In this document: one piece after another, positions 6,982 through 16,456 of the stretch
How the letters are laid out: each line of letters starts with the position of its first letter
Numbering within the stretch: the stretch's first letter is position 1
Source: Bacteroidota bacterium
Lineage (GTDB): Bacteria > Bacteroidota > Bacteroidia > Bacteroidales > UBA1402
Assembly: GCA_030706285.1 (NCBI GenBank)
Contig: JAUZOU010000004.1
Coordinates: forward strand, 1 to 34,173
Direction of reading: 5' to 3'
Length of the DNA: 34,173 bases
The notes under the pieces: generated by a model
The model's input: the letters and a program-made list of their open reading frames with translations, nothing else
Database searches by the model: none
Told to the model about the DNA's origin: nothing
Translations under genes and position numbers: made by a program

Positions 6982-9507
6982 TTAAAGCTTTATTATCTTT
7001 ATTTTTTGTCTGAATCCATTCTTACCAGCAACACTCACGATATAGGCACCCCGACGCAATTTAGATCCGAATCTAGCCTGAAAAGCGTTTACATCAGGTC
7101 CTAACCGATCAACAACAGAACCAGACAAGTCATATACGACCAGGTCTGAGATTATTTCCGGAGCTTGAATCAAGAAATCCATGGTTGATGGATTCGGCGA
7201 AACCTTTAAGGATAGACTGTTCACTTCTTTAAGGCCAGTTACCAACCTTTCATTGTAGACATAGTTGAACCTTCCACCTGGAGCAACATCACCGTTTACA
7301 TAGAAATCCATGATATTTCCATCTTCTTGCATATTGTCACTCCATTTAAATTCGAAATTAATTGGAGCACTTCCGGTTAGACCGAGCAAAGAACGTTTAA
7401 CCTTAATGACCAACGTTTTTCCATTGATGACATAGTCTGCTGATCCGCTCTTTTGCCAATTCCACGAAGTTGTACTCTTTTCAACTATAGCAGAATCTTC
7501 AGGGTTCATCCGATTTACCACATAGTCATAGCCTTCCCAACCTGTAGCTTTGTCACGATCCACATCAATAAAAAGCCGCATCCATTTCGCATTTGTCTTG
7601 TCAGTAAGAGGTTCGGCCGTTTCGACATAGAAATAGATGCAGGAAGAATCTCTGGCTACTTTGGCTCTGAAAATATCATTCCGTCCGGTTGTATTGGTAT
7701 AGACAAGCGAGCCCTGACCAGCAGCATTACGATGCAGCACATTGCCTTTATATGATTTGTATTCTGGTTTAACACCTTCCCAACTTGTTATATCCTGCAT
7801 ATTGATGGTTTTGGGGGCAGAAACAGAATCCAGTGGATCCATTCCTTTAAACCTACGTATATTACTTATAAGTTGCATGTAATAGACATCCCCCTTATTT
7901 CCCCATGATTTCACAGGTTCAATATCGCGGCTCTTATCGGCATTGTATTCATCAACAAACCCCATCGGTATCCCCCACGTAGACCAACGACCAGCGACCC
8001 ATTCATTCCAGCCGGTTACAAATACTAGATCCGGATCAAGTTCATGAGCTCTTTCCCATTGTTCCTGAAAATTCAGTCCTTTAAGATAGGCTCCGGCTGA
8101 TGTATCCTGTTTATTCGCCTGTGTATAGCTTCGTCCATAAGTTTCATAAGCAGGCCCACTCTTAAATTCATGCATATTAAATGCACAGCAATGACCACCT
8201 GTATAATCGCAAGCATTCTGACCGACACCGACTGTAACTTCCTCATAACCGCCATCTGTTTTAGGGGCATAACCTTTTTGCGGGGCGATTTCCAGCCAAC
8301 CCCATTGATCATTTCGTTTCGGACCACTTACATAATCCGGCTGCCCGGGACGGAAAGTGAAAAAATTCTTTATCGCATTAATCCTCCTCTGACTGATGCC
8401 GCTTCCTGAAATTTGAACTGCCGTACGAGCGATCCCCGTAGTTAAAGGGGTAAAATTAGTAGCAGTACTGCCATAAGAAATTTTGCTATAATAGAAACCA
8501 TTTACTTGTGATCCGGCAAAATAGCTGACAGCAGAATTAGTACCATAGATCAATTTCCAAACGCCAACTTCTTCGGTACCATCAGACAATTCCCACACAT
8601 AATCGCCAGCTGGCTGGGTTGGAAATGTCAATACAACATCCGTATTATCATTGAAATTGACAATCGTATCGACTGCTATTGGAGTTTCTGCAACACTTTG
8701 AGCATATGAAGTCTTCCATTTATAAAGGCTGAATGTCAAACTGCCTATATTATTTGAATAACTTGTACAGGATGCACTGATAGCGGAGAAAGAGTCTTTA
8801 GCCGTAAACTTGAGGCCTGCATTATTGGGTATCTTAGCTGACAGTTCGGGATAAGCCATGATCAAAGGCTTGTCATGCCACATAAACCACAAATCTTTAT
8901 ACAATTGAGGTTCATATAAATCCGTATATAATTCATTGATAGACGTTGCTTCATCTGAAGAAGCACTGAATGGTAAGAGAAACGCAATTTTAGGTGTGTT
9001 CACGCCATCCAACCTTGCTTGCTCCCATACTTTCAACAACTCCTTATAAGATGATTTCCAGGTAATGGAGCCGTTTGTACAATCGAAAAAAACCACATCA
9101 ACACCAGCATCAGCCAACATCTCCGCATGTTTTCTCAAGACCCAGTCATCTGTTGTACGATAATAACCAAACAGGGGCTGATTCCACCAGAAAACACCTC
9201 CTTCTATCCCTTTCCACAAGGCATTGCCCGGATTGGTTGCAGCAGTAGGATCTGTCAACAGAATCTGCGAGATATCCATTACTTCAGGTGTTGCAATATT
9301 GTCGCAATGCCATGTCCAATAAAACAGCCCTATGAATTTTCCACTTCTGGTACCGCCTGTTTGTGTTCTATCCGGCAGCTTCCGTCCTAAGCCATCTGTT
9401 GCTGCCCATTGATTGCTAATTCTGTTTGAGACTTGAGAACAGAGCATTTCAGGAAACAAAAGAACAGCTATTAAAAATAATAACTTGAGCGTTTTTTTTA
9501 TCTTCAT
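6982..9507 (-). CDS. GH99-like TIM-barrel protein with inserted domain, CBM9-like and T9SS domains (paralogue 2)
   Basis: I chose the ATG at 9507 (841 residues) because MKIKKTLKLLFLIAVLLF gives a normal signal peptide; an ATG at 9528 adds 7 residues. The domain order matches the paralogues at 2491-4563 and 16504-18516: FIGLFYWTWH, GVDVVFFDCTNG (Asp142), VTGWNEWVAGRW (Glu502), then a CBM9-like sandwich (about 566-750, with TGRNDIF, CIYFYVET, ATGWEGYDYVV and GRFNYVY). About 145 extra residues (228-373), beta-rich with QPAGDYVWELSDG, interrupt the barrel and are absent from both paralogues. A T9SS type A domain ends the protein (about 768-841: VSPNPSTMDFLI, VYDLSGSVVD, RGAYIVSVAG). The probable role is an extracellular or surface depolymerase for the locus glycan. 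Activity is unknown. The nearest upstream gene, a GH3, ends 82 bases away. Confidence 0.85.
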   Translation of the reverse strand: MKIKKTLKLLFLIAVLLFPEMLCSQVSNRISNQWAATDGLGRKLPDRTQTGGTRSGKFIGLFYWTWHCDNIATPEVMDISQILLTDPTAATNPGNALWKGIEGGVFWWNQPLFGYYRTTDDWVLRKHAEMLADAGVDVVFFDCTNGSITWKSSYKELLKVWEQARLDGVNTPKIAFLLPFSASSDEATSINELYTDLYEPQLYKDLWFMWHDKPLIMAYPELSAKIPNNAGLKFTAKDSFSAISASCTSYSNNIGSLTFSLYKWKTSYAQSVAETPIAVDTIVNFNDNTDVVLTFPTQPAGDYVWELSDGTEEVGVWKLIYGTNSAVSYFAGSQVNGFYYSKISYGSTATNFTPLTTGIARTAVQISGSGISQRRINAIKNFFTFRPGQPDYVSGPKRNDQWGWLEIAPQKGYAPKTDGGYEEVTVGVGQNACDYTGGHCCAFNMHEFKSGPAYETYGRSYTQANKQDTSAGAYLKGLNFQEQWERAHELDPDLVFVTGWNEWVAGRWSTWGIPMGFVDEYNADKSRDIEPVKSWGNKGDVYYMQLISNIRRFKGMDPLDSVSAPKTINMQDITSWEGVKPEYKSYKGNVLHRNAAGQGSLVYTNTTGRNDIFRAKVARDSSCIYFYVETAEPLTDKTNAKWMRLFIDVDRDKATGWEGYDYVVNRMNPEDSAIVEKSTTSWNWQKSGSADYVINGKTLVIKVKRSLLGLTGSAPINFEFKWSDNMQEDGNIMDFYVNGDVAPGGRFNYVYNERLVTGLKEVNSLSLKVSPNPSTMDFLIQAPEIISDLVVYDLSGSVVDRLGPDVNAFQARFGSKLRRGAYIVSVAGKNGFRQKIKIIKL

Positions 9508-9589
9508 TGCAATGACATTATAATTCACAATTAATTATACATTTAGTCATTAATTAGCACCTATGAACCCATGCAATTCATTCAGTCTG

Positions 9590-11860
9590 TTAGTTCAACT
9601 GGAAGTTGGTCTTCAACACATCTCTTGAATTTCCACCGACAAACACAGTAAATGTCCCAGGCTCAACACGCCACTTCATGTTGGCATCATAATAGTTCAA
9701 GTTCTCTGGAGTCAATACAAATTGAACTGTTTTCGTTTCTCCGGATTCAAAAAACAACTTTTGAAAACCTTTTAGTTCCTTAACCGGTCGACAAACGGAA
9801 GCCGACAAATCTCTGATATACAATTGAACCACTTCCTCACCGGAACAATTTCCGGTATTTTTTACATCAACACTTATCTTGATGCTCCCTTTCATTGGCA
9901 AAACGGGTTGGTCGGTTCTTAAATTGGAATATTCAAAGGTGGTATAGCTCAATCCGTATCCAAAAGGATAAACAGCATCATTGGTCGCATCAGCATACCT
10001 TGACCGGAAAGGATCATCTGGCTTTTCAGCCTTAGGACGTCCCGTGCTCAACTCACTGTAATATAGCGGAACCTGCCCAATGTTATAGGGGAAAGAGACT
10101 GGCAGCTTCCCGGAAGGATTGCAATCGCCAAACAATACATCAGCAATGGCATTACCAGTCTGAATGCCCAGAAACCAAGTTTCAACAATGGCTGGAACAT
10201 GCTCAGCTTCCCATGGAATGGAAAGAGGTCGACCATTGGTCAATAGAACCACCACCGGTTTCCCCAGTTTCATCACCTCTTTCAAAAGAGCTTCCTGATT
10301 GCCCGGAATGTCAATTCTAATTCTGGATTGCGACTCTCCAGTCATTCCGGCCGATTCTCCCATAACCATGATAATCTGATCCGCTTGCCTGGCCACATTC
10401 AATGCTTCAGTAAAATCCTCAGGAGTTTTAGATTCAAGTTCACAACCGTGGCTGTATAAGATTTCCGTATTAGGAGATACCGCTGCTTTTATCCCTTGTA
10501 AAATAGGAACCACGTCTTTCTGATCGCCAAGACCGCCCCAGCACCCTAACATATCATGACTATCAGCTAAAGCGCCTATTACAGCGAGTTTTCCTATGTC
10601 TTTCTTCAGTGGCAACGTGTTGTTTTCATTCTTCAAAAGGACGATGGACTTTCTGGCCATATCCCGTGCTGCACGAATATGCTCCGGAGTCAATAGCTCT
10701 GTTTTCTCCCGGTTTGCATCACAATAACGGTAAGGATCTTCAAAAAGGCCCAATCTATATTTAATGGTCAGAATCCGGCGAACAGCTTCATTGATTACTT
10801 TTTCTGAAACAAGACCTGCTTCTACCTGTTTAAGCAATTCATTGCGGTAAGTATTGCTTTTCATCTCCATATCCAGTCCTGCATTTGCAGCCAATCGGGC
10901 TGCGTCCTTCTCATTCTCTGCATAGCCGTGTGCGACCAATTCTTTCACGGATTCAAAATCCGAGACAACAAACCCATCAAACCCCCACTCTTCTTTCAAT
11001 ATTTTTCTTAACAAGAATGAATTGGCCGAAGCCGGAATTCCGTTCACGGTATTGAATGAAGCCATCAACGTCCCAGCGCCAGCCTCTACGGCAGCTTTGA
11101 ATGGCAACAAATAGACTTCCCGCAACTGTCGCTCGGATAAATCGACTGCATTATAGTCCCGCCCGGCAATACCGGCACCATAGGCTGCAAAATGTTTTGC
11201 ACAAGCCACCACCGTATTGTTTTTGCTCAGATCATCCCCTTGATAGCCTCTCACACGGGCTTTTGCTATCAAAGCTCCCAAATAAGGATCTTCGCCCGCA
11301 CCTTCAGCAATTCTGCCCCATCTGGCATCGCGTGCTATATCCACCATGGGAGAAAAAACCCAGTGAATACCCATCGCAGAAGCTTCTACGGCAGCAATTC
11401 TGGCCGAACGTTCAATCGCACTGAGATCCCAACTGGCTGCCTCCGCCAAAGGAAGAGGAAAAACAGTCTTAAGTCCGTGAATTACATCAAACCCGAAAAT
11501 TAATGGAATATGCAGACGTGTCTCTTCCACTGCGATCTTCTGCAATTTATAGGAAACATCTACGCCTGCTACATTGAAAATAGATCCGACACGTCCCAGT
11601 CTTAAATCTTTTCCACCATCACTGCCTGGATCCAGGGGATTTTTGTCTGGCGACCAATCAAGAAGAGCCTGTGACATTTGACCGATTTTTTCTTCCAATG
11701 TCATTTTCTTAAGCAAGTCATCAAGAAACCGGTTCATCTTTTTTTCCTTTTCAAGCTGAACCTTTTCCGTAGTTGACAAAGAAACAGACTTTGCTTGTAC
11801 AGGAAGCATCATTAAGAGAAACAAGCATCCCAATACATTGATTTTTAAAATATTACGCAT
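9590..11860 (-). CDS. GH3 beta-glucosidase, BglX type
   Basis: This complete 756-residue GH3 enzyme has a signal peptide (1-23, ending VQA). The barrel contains MTLEEKIGQM (53-62), LHIPLIFGFDVIHGLKT, FSPMVDIARDARWGRIAEG, CAKHFAAYGAGIAGRDYN and FVVSDFESV with nucleophile Asp301. The second domain has GMTGESQSR, where Glu509 fits the acid/base of BglX-like enzymes (SGEARSR type). An FnIII-like C-terminal domain includes NTGNCSGEEVVQLYIRDL. BglX-type enzymes are periplasmic and release glucose from beta-linked oligosaccharides, though xylose-active members exist. The truncated GH3 at 1-780 is its closest relative here. A 192-base gap with a hairpin separates it from the upstream PA14-type GH3, so its expression may be partly uncoupled. 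The gene call is certain; the exact substrate is not. Confidence 0.95.
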   Translation of the reverse strand: MRNILKINVLGCLFLLMMLPVQAKSVSLSTTEKVQLEKEKKMNRFLDDLLKKMTLEEKIGQMSQALLDWSPDKNPLDPGSDGGKDLRLGRVGSIFNVAGVDVSYKLQKIAVEETRLHIPLIFGFDVIHGLKTVFPLPLAEAASWDLSAIERSARIAAVEASAMGIHWVFSPMVDIARDARWGRIAEGAGEDPYLGALIAKARVRGYQGDDLSKNNTVVACAKHFAAYGAGIAGRDYNAVDLSERQLREVYLLPFKAAVEAGAGTLMASFNTVNGIPASANSFLLRKILKEEWGFDGFVVSDFESVKELVAHGYAENEKDAARLAANAGLDMEMKSNTYRNELLKQVEAGLVSEKVINEAVRRILTIKYRLGLFEDPYRYCDANREKTELLTPEHIRAARDMARKSIVLLKNENNTLPLKKDIGKLAVIGALADSHDMLGCWGGLGDQKDVVPILQGIKAAVSPNTEILYSHGCELESKTPEDFTEALNVARQADQIIMVMGESAGMTGESQSRIRIDIPGNQEALLKEVMKLGKPVVVLLTNGRPLSIPWEAEHVPAIVETWFLGIQTGNAIADVLFGDCNPSGKLPVSFPYNIGQVPLYYSELSTGRPKAEKPDDPFRSRYADATNDAVYPFGYGLSYTTFEYSNLRTDQPVLPMKGSIKISVDVKNTGNCSGEEVVQLYIRDLSASVCRPVKELKGFQKLFFESGETKTVQFVLTPENLNYYDANMKWRVEPGTFTVFVGGNSRDVLKTNFQLN

Positions 11861-12000
11861 ATAGTCATTTCATTTCTAATTATTGAACTTAAACTGATCT
11901 ATCGGGGCAATTGGATTTATGGCTGATAATTTCAAATCATTCGTATTCAATAGCAAAAAACTTTCAAACAGGTATAAAATAATTTCATGGTATAAAAGAT

Positions 12001-12033
12001 AAGCTGGCAAGGCTGATAGTGTCTTGCCAACTT
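12001..12033 (-). terminator. Imperfect hairpin after the PA14-GH3 gene, weak terminator or attenuator
   Basis: AAGCTGGCAAG (12001-12011) pairs with CTTGCCAACTT (12023-12033), giving 10 pairs and one mismatch around an 11-base loop. On the minus strand it is followed by ATCTTTTATACC, a short T-rich tail. It lies 19 bases past the stop codon of the gene at 12053. It may end part of the transcripts before the genes at 11860 and beyond. I found no consensus promoter between 11861 and 12000. Confidence 0.45.
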
Positions 12034-12052
12034 CGAATCGATCAACTATTAA

Positions 12053-14566
12053 TCACATAGTTATTTTGGAAGAAAGAACAATTTCCCTGGAATTCTTGCA
12101 GACCTGTATTTCATATTTTCCAGCATCAAAGCTCCAATCATTGACATTGACATTAAAATAAGAGAAATCCTCCTCATCCAGTGCAAAGTCAACGTTTACC
12201 GTCTCTCCCGCTTTCACAAATACCTTTTTAAAGGCTTTAAGCTCGTGCGTCGGACGATCGACAGATGGAGCAAGAGGCTTTACATAAATCTGTACCACTT
12301 CTGATCCGTCTCTCTTGCCTGTATTCTTCACTAAAACTGTTCCTTGTACCGTATGATCCTTGCCTTTTTTCAGTTTCATTTTTTTGTAAGTGAAATCCGT
12401 ATAGCTGAGACCATAGCCGAAAGCAAACTCCGGTTCGACCTGTTTTGTATCGTAATACCGGTAACCGACCATCAGCTTCTCTTCGTAATTGACGAAGTCG
12501 TTGGTTTGAGTAGCCAGTTTATGGCAAGGCACATCTTCCAGCTTTTTCGGCCAAGTAAACGGCAATCTACCTGACGGATTGACTTTTCCGAACAAGATAT
12601 CCGCAATGGCCGTTCCGCCTTCCATACCTGGATACCAGGCTTCAAGGATAGAAGGGACGTTGGGGCGCCATCCGCCTAATTCCAGCGGAGATCCATTGAT
12701 AAGCACCACCGACAACTTGCTGTTGACGCCGGCCAGATGGTTGATCAGGTCTTCCTGGGCCTTCGGGAATGTCAGGCTGACTCTGTCCCGGCCTTCCGTA
12801 TCAAGGCTGTAATCGATCCCTCCGACAAAAATGACTGCATCAGCCTCTTTGGCAGCACGGTCCAGTTCTGTCCATTTAGGCTTATTTTCTGAGTTTTCAG
12901 GCATTTCCCATTCGATCCGGAAAGCCGCGTCTCCGGATTGTTTGGAAAATGTGGTGCAAAGGTGGAACGGGACACCTTTCTTCAGATCGACCGTTGCCGT
13001 CACGGTGCCCATGCCTCTGTCTTTGTCGACAATGGCCATCGGAGCGCCTCCCCATTCATTATCAAAAACCAATGAATAACCACCCGAAATAAACCGGAAC
13101 GTATACTTGCCATCTACCGGAGGCATTATTTCGGCATCAAACCTGGCTTCCCTAAAATCTTCCAGCTTAATACTCGGTTCCGGTGATTTCATTTCCCACA
13201 TAAAATCAACATTCGGCACAGTCTTTGTTACCACCGGGTCGTCTTTTCCCTTGGCATAATATTGAGCCCTGAAGCCGGGTTTACCGTCTTCTGTCTTGAT
13301 GTATTGATCAGGAATCAGCTGAAAACCGCCTAAGTCATCGGAAGACATATACTGAACCTTTTCCGTTCCGATGGCCTTCCGGATACCCTGCAAGGCAGTG
13401 ACTTCATAGGGCGATTCCACCCACGAGCTGCCGCCCATGGCGACCAGACAAAACCGTTTATCGGCGTTCGGACCAGTGACCAGGACTTTTTTAATGGCAT
13501 CTGCGTGATACGGCAGATTCTGGTGATCATTTTTCAGCAGGACAATCCCGTCTCTGGCCATATCCAGTGCCACAGCCTGATGTTCCTTTGTATTAAGGGT
13601 AGCGCCTTTTTTCAAGTCAATGCCATCCAAGGCACCGACTCTTCCGTAAAACCGCAACACCCTTCTGACTTTATCATCGATGACCTGTTCGGGCACCTTA
13701 CCGGCTTTCACCGCTTCCAACAACGGTTTACCGAATCCGCAGATGTCACCGCCTGGCATCGAGACATCCAAACCGGCAAACGCCGCTTTTTCGACTGATC
13801 TCGTTTGAAGCCAGTCGGTAATGACAAAGCCGCTGAAGCCCCATTTTTCCTTGAGTATATCGTTCAGCATCTTTTTGCTGTCGCTGACAAATTCCTTGTT
13901 AACACCGTTGGCTGAGGTCATAACCGACCAGACATCCGCTTCTTTAACGGCCGCCTTATAGGCAGGAAGATAAATCTCATGCAGTGTCCGGTCGTCCACC
14001 ATGGACATGTAAAAATTGCGGTTATTTTCGCGATTGTTGCAGCAATAATGCTTCAAGCAAGCGGCCACGCCTTCACTCTGGATGCCCTTTATCTGAGCAA
14101 CGGTAATGACACTGTTCAGAAACGGATCTTCCGTGTAATACTCGAAGAAACGGCCGCCCAGCGGATCTCTAAGAATGTTACAAGCCGGTCCCAGCAACAT
14201 GCCGCGATTCAAGGCTCGTGTTTCCTCTCCCATGACCTTGCCGGCTTTCTGAACCAACTCGCTGTTCCAGCTAGCGCCAAACAACACGCCGGAAGGAAAG
14301 GCTGTCGTCCCGACCTGTCCGTTTGGCCCGCGCGGGCCATCGCAATAGCCTACAGGCGATATATTTAGACGAGGAATGCCTTTATAGGCGCCATCTCCAC
14401 CTGTACACAATCCGACTTTTTCTTCGATCGTCAGTTGTTTCAGGATGGTTTCAACTTTTTGTGCCAGTTGCTTGTCCTCTCTGGGCAATGCCTGGGCTTT
14501 TACCTGGCAACTGCAGATGGTCTGAACCAGAACTATGATTGTCAGCAATTTTCTAAACTTGTTCAT
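12053..14566 (-). CDS. GH3 beta-glucosidase with PA14 domain insert
   Basis: This 837-residue enzyme combines a GH3 barrel, a second GH3 domain interrupted by PA14, and an FnIII-like end. Key blocks are LTIEEKVGLCTGGD (45-58), CDGPRGPNG, GGRFFEYYTEDP, LKHYCCNNRE, and FVITDW with nucleophile Asp251. The PA14 insert spans about 430-557 (FRAQYYAKGKD through AAFRIEWEMPEN). TEGRDR holds the probable acid/base Glu591, and NTGKRDGSEVVQIYV lies in the FnIII part. PA14 inserts in GH3 enzymes shape the active-site entrance and favour short or branched substrates. The signal peptide ends near residue 26; ICSC at 17-20 could be a lipobox, so a lipoprotein is possible. The start lies 15 bases after the stop of the GH78 gene, which suggests release of a beta-linked sugar exposed after rhamnose removal (inference). 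Confidence 0.95.
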   Translation of the reverse strand: MNKFRKLLTIIVLVQTICSCQVKAQALPREDKQLAQKVETILKQLTIEEKVGLCTGGDGAYKGIPRLNISPVGYCDGPRGPNGQVGTTAFPSGVLFGASWNSELVQKAGKVMGEETRALNRGMLLGPACNILRDPLGGRFFEYYTEDPFLNSVITVAQIKGIQSEGVAACLKHYCCNNRENNRNFYMSMVDDRTLHEIYLPAYKAAVKEADVWSVMTSANGVNKEFVSDSKKMLNDILKEKWGFSGFVITDWLQTRSVEKAAFAGLDVSMPGGDICGFGKPLLEAVKAGKVPEQVIDDKVRRVLRFYGRVGALDGIDLKKGATLNTKEHQAVALDMARDGIVLLKNDHQNLPYHADAIKKVLVTGPNADKRFCLVAMGGSSWVESPYEVTALQGIRKAIGTEKVQYMSSDDLGGFQLIPDQYIKTEDGKPGFRAQYYAKGKDDPVVTKTVPNVDFMWEMKSPEPSIKLEDFREARFDAEIMPPVDGKYTFRFISGGYSLVFDNEWGGAPMAIVDKDRGMGTVTATVDLKKGVPFHLCTTFSKQSGDAAFRIEWEMPENSENKPKWTELDRAAKEADAVIFVGGIDYSLDTEGRDRVSLTFPKAQEDLINHLAGVNSKLSVVLINGSPLELGGWRPNVPSILEAWYPGMEGGTAIADILFGKVNPSGRLPFTWPKKLEDVPCHKLATQTNDFVNYEEKLMVGYRYYDTKQVEPEFAFGYGLSYTDFTYKKMKLKKGKDHTVQGTVLVKNTGKRDGSEVVQIYVKPLAPSVDRPTHELKAFKKVFVKAGETVNVDFALDEEDFSYFNVNVNDWSFDAGKYEIQVCKNSREIVLSSKITM

Positions 14567-14581
14567 CTACCTATGTATCAT

Positions 14582-16348
14582 TTATTTGACAACTTCAATT
14601 TCTTTCGGGGCATCAACGGTTGTTTTAACTGTACCGTCCGGTTGCTTCACATGATGGACCTTAATGAGGCCATACGGCGTCGGGAATGTACCCTCTACCC
14701 ATTCGAGATTTCCCAGATGGGGGCTGATGCGTACTTTTTTACAACCAGGCTCCAAGGGCTCTACACCAAGAATATACCGGCTCATCCAGGCTGTCGGACC
14801 GGAAGCCCATCCATGACATAGACTGTGACGATAACCGGTATAACAATAAGCACCATACGTCGAATGGACATCGACTTTGTCTTTTGAGACCAGCTCATCG
14901 ATACGGCCGGCATTTTTCATCCAATCGATGTTGAAATCTTCCCAGAATGTTGTGGCACCCAGATCGAGCATGGAACCCCAATACTCTCTGATGTTATCGA
15001 TAGCACCCTGAAAATCGCCGGCCTTGGCTTTGGCTTCAAGCATATAATAACCATAAAACGTCGACATACCATGAACACCGTTCATGGACAATACCTTCTG
15101 ATCAGCTTCTCTAGCCGGGACTAGCCCTGACAGGCTCAGCAAAGCCGCCGCTTGCTTGGACTGTCCCAGATGAGGCACCTGTTTTTTTAGTCTTTTCAAT
15201 GAGGCCTCACACAACGAAGCTGTTTCTTTATCCTGCAGCGCCTGGCTGATTTCGTCACCTGCCTGAAAAGCCATGACCATCAACGATTGCAATCCGGCAT
15301 GAATGGCTTCCGGATTTTCACTGGAAGGCCAGTCCAGGAAACGGGTCCCATCAAGTGTCTCTTTCCCGTTCTTGTCAATATGTATGCTCAATAATTTCAA
15401 AAGTTGAGATAAATAGCTCTGTTGCTGCTTAAGATAAGCCAGGTCACCTCTGTACATATACCAGTCTCGTTGAATGATGATCCACCACATTGAATAAGAA
15501 CTGATCCCGTTGAACCATGCCGGCAGCGGGGTCAAACTGCGAGCCAGATCCAGGCTTTTCGGCACGACTTCATTGTAGCCGAAAGCTGAACAAATGGTCA
15601 TGATCTCAGGATGCAGGTCGCCGACCCAAACCAGTCTGTCTCGCTTAATTCCATCCCATAAATAGTCCTGCATATTCAAATGGACGGTATAGGCACCCGT
15701 CTGCCAAATGTTGTTCAGTTTTTCATCATTGCATTTGAACGTACCAAGATAGGGTATGTCACGGAAATAGGAAACAGCATTGATTTCTTTTATTTCAACA
15801 ATATTGGCCGGATCCACGAGATCGATGCGCATAAACCGGAAACCGGATTCGCCGACTTCTATGTGTCCGAGCCACGGCAAAGAAACGATTTGATCGCGAA
15901 TGGCATGGTCGTTTGTCGATCCCTGCTGGCCTATTTCGCTCATGGCTTCCGAAACAGATTCACCGAAACGGATCCTCACTTTTCCGGCAGGTTTGTTGTT
16001 GGTTGCCGTTGTGATGATTTCGATACCGCCTTCGATTTCACGGCCAAAATCCAGCACAATACCGCCTTTCCCTTTTTCATTGCTAATCAGCCGGAGATAG
16101 TTGCCTGTATTCAGGTCGGCCTGTCTGGTCCCTGTCTTGAGTATTGCTCCGGCATTTTGGACAAATTTTCCGTTCCCATCATCCGACGTCCAGATAATCC
16201 GGACAGGGGTAATAAAAGCCCGTGTTATGTCGGAGCGTTGAGTTGAATTTGTCTGTTCCGGAAGAGGCGACTGAGCATATAAGATGCCGGAAATGCCTGA
16301 AAATATGACGAATACTATTTTTCTAAACTGTTTGATCGATAAGTTCAT
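14582..16348 (-). CDS. GH78-type alpha-L-rhamnosidase, short form
   Basis: I chose the ATG at 16348 (588 residues): MNLSIKQFRKIVFVIFSGISG followed by ILYAQ makes a proper signal peptide, whereas the upstream ATG at 16417 adds a basic, non-signal stretch. Residues about 40-195 form a beta-sandwich with VLDFGREIEGGIEI; from about 210 the (alpha/alpha)6 barrel of Bac_rhamnosid6H follows. DGIKRDRLVWVGD (232-244) is the equivalent of the GH78 acidic motif usually written DCPQRDERLGWTGD, with a changed start. FWEDFNIDW supplies the likely catalytic Glu470, and SLCHGWASGP (about 509-518) is a GH78 hallmark. At under 600 residues it lacks the extra N-terminal domains of the common 900-residue forms. 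The reaction is hydrolysis of terminal alpha-L-rhamnose, probably in the periplasm. It is followed after 15 bases by a PA14-GH3. Confidence 0.88.
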   Translation of the reverse strand: MNLSIKQFRKIVFVIFSGISGILYAQSPLPEQTNSTQRSDITRAFITPVRIIWTSDDGNGKFVQNAGAILKTGTRQADLNTGNYLRLISNEKGKGGIVLDFGREIEGGIEIITTATNNKPAGKVRIRFGESVSEAMSEIGQQGSTNDHAIRDQIVSLPWLGHIEVGESGFRFMRIDLVDPANIVEIKEINAVSYFRDIPYLGTFKCNDEKLNNIWQTGAYTVHLNMQDYLWDGIKRDRLVWVGDLHPEIMTICSAFGYNEVVPKSLDLARSLTPLPAWFNGISSYSMWWIIIQRDWYMYRGDLAYLKQQQSYLSQLLKLLSIHIDKNGKETLDGTRFLDWPSSENPEAIHAGLQSLMVMAFQAGDEISQALQDKETASLCEASLKRLKKQVPHLGQSKQAAALLSLSGLVPAREADQKVLSMNGVHGMSTFYGYYMLEAKAKAGDFQGAIDNIREYWGSMLDLGATTFWEDFNIDWMKNAGRIDELVSKDKVDVHSTYGAYCYTGYRHSLCHGWASGPTAWMSRYILGVEPLEPGCKKVRISPHLGNLEWVEGTFPTPYGLIKVHHVKQPDGTVKTTVDAPKEIEVVK

Positions 16349-16456
16349 AGACTGCTGTTTTTTTCGTTTAAGGCGACGCAGGGCATAACATGCTATCTTT
16401 CCCGTCAGCATGGGCACTTGTTAAAACCTGTTTGCCTTATCTATTTTTCAAACTTG

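Noticed and set aside
6982..11860. Impression of lower GC content than the neighbours, suggesting transferred DNA
   Set aside because: Counts on a few sample lines overlapped with those of the flanking genes (about 43-53 percent), so there is no reliable difference.
15680..16246. Plus-strand open frame of 188 codons
   Set aside because: It is a shadow of the GH78 gene on the other strand; no signal, motif or start context supports it.
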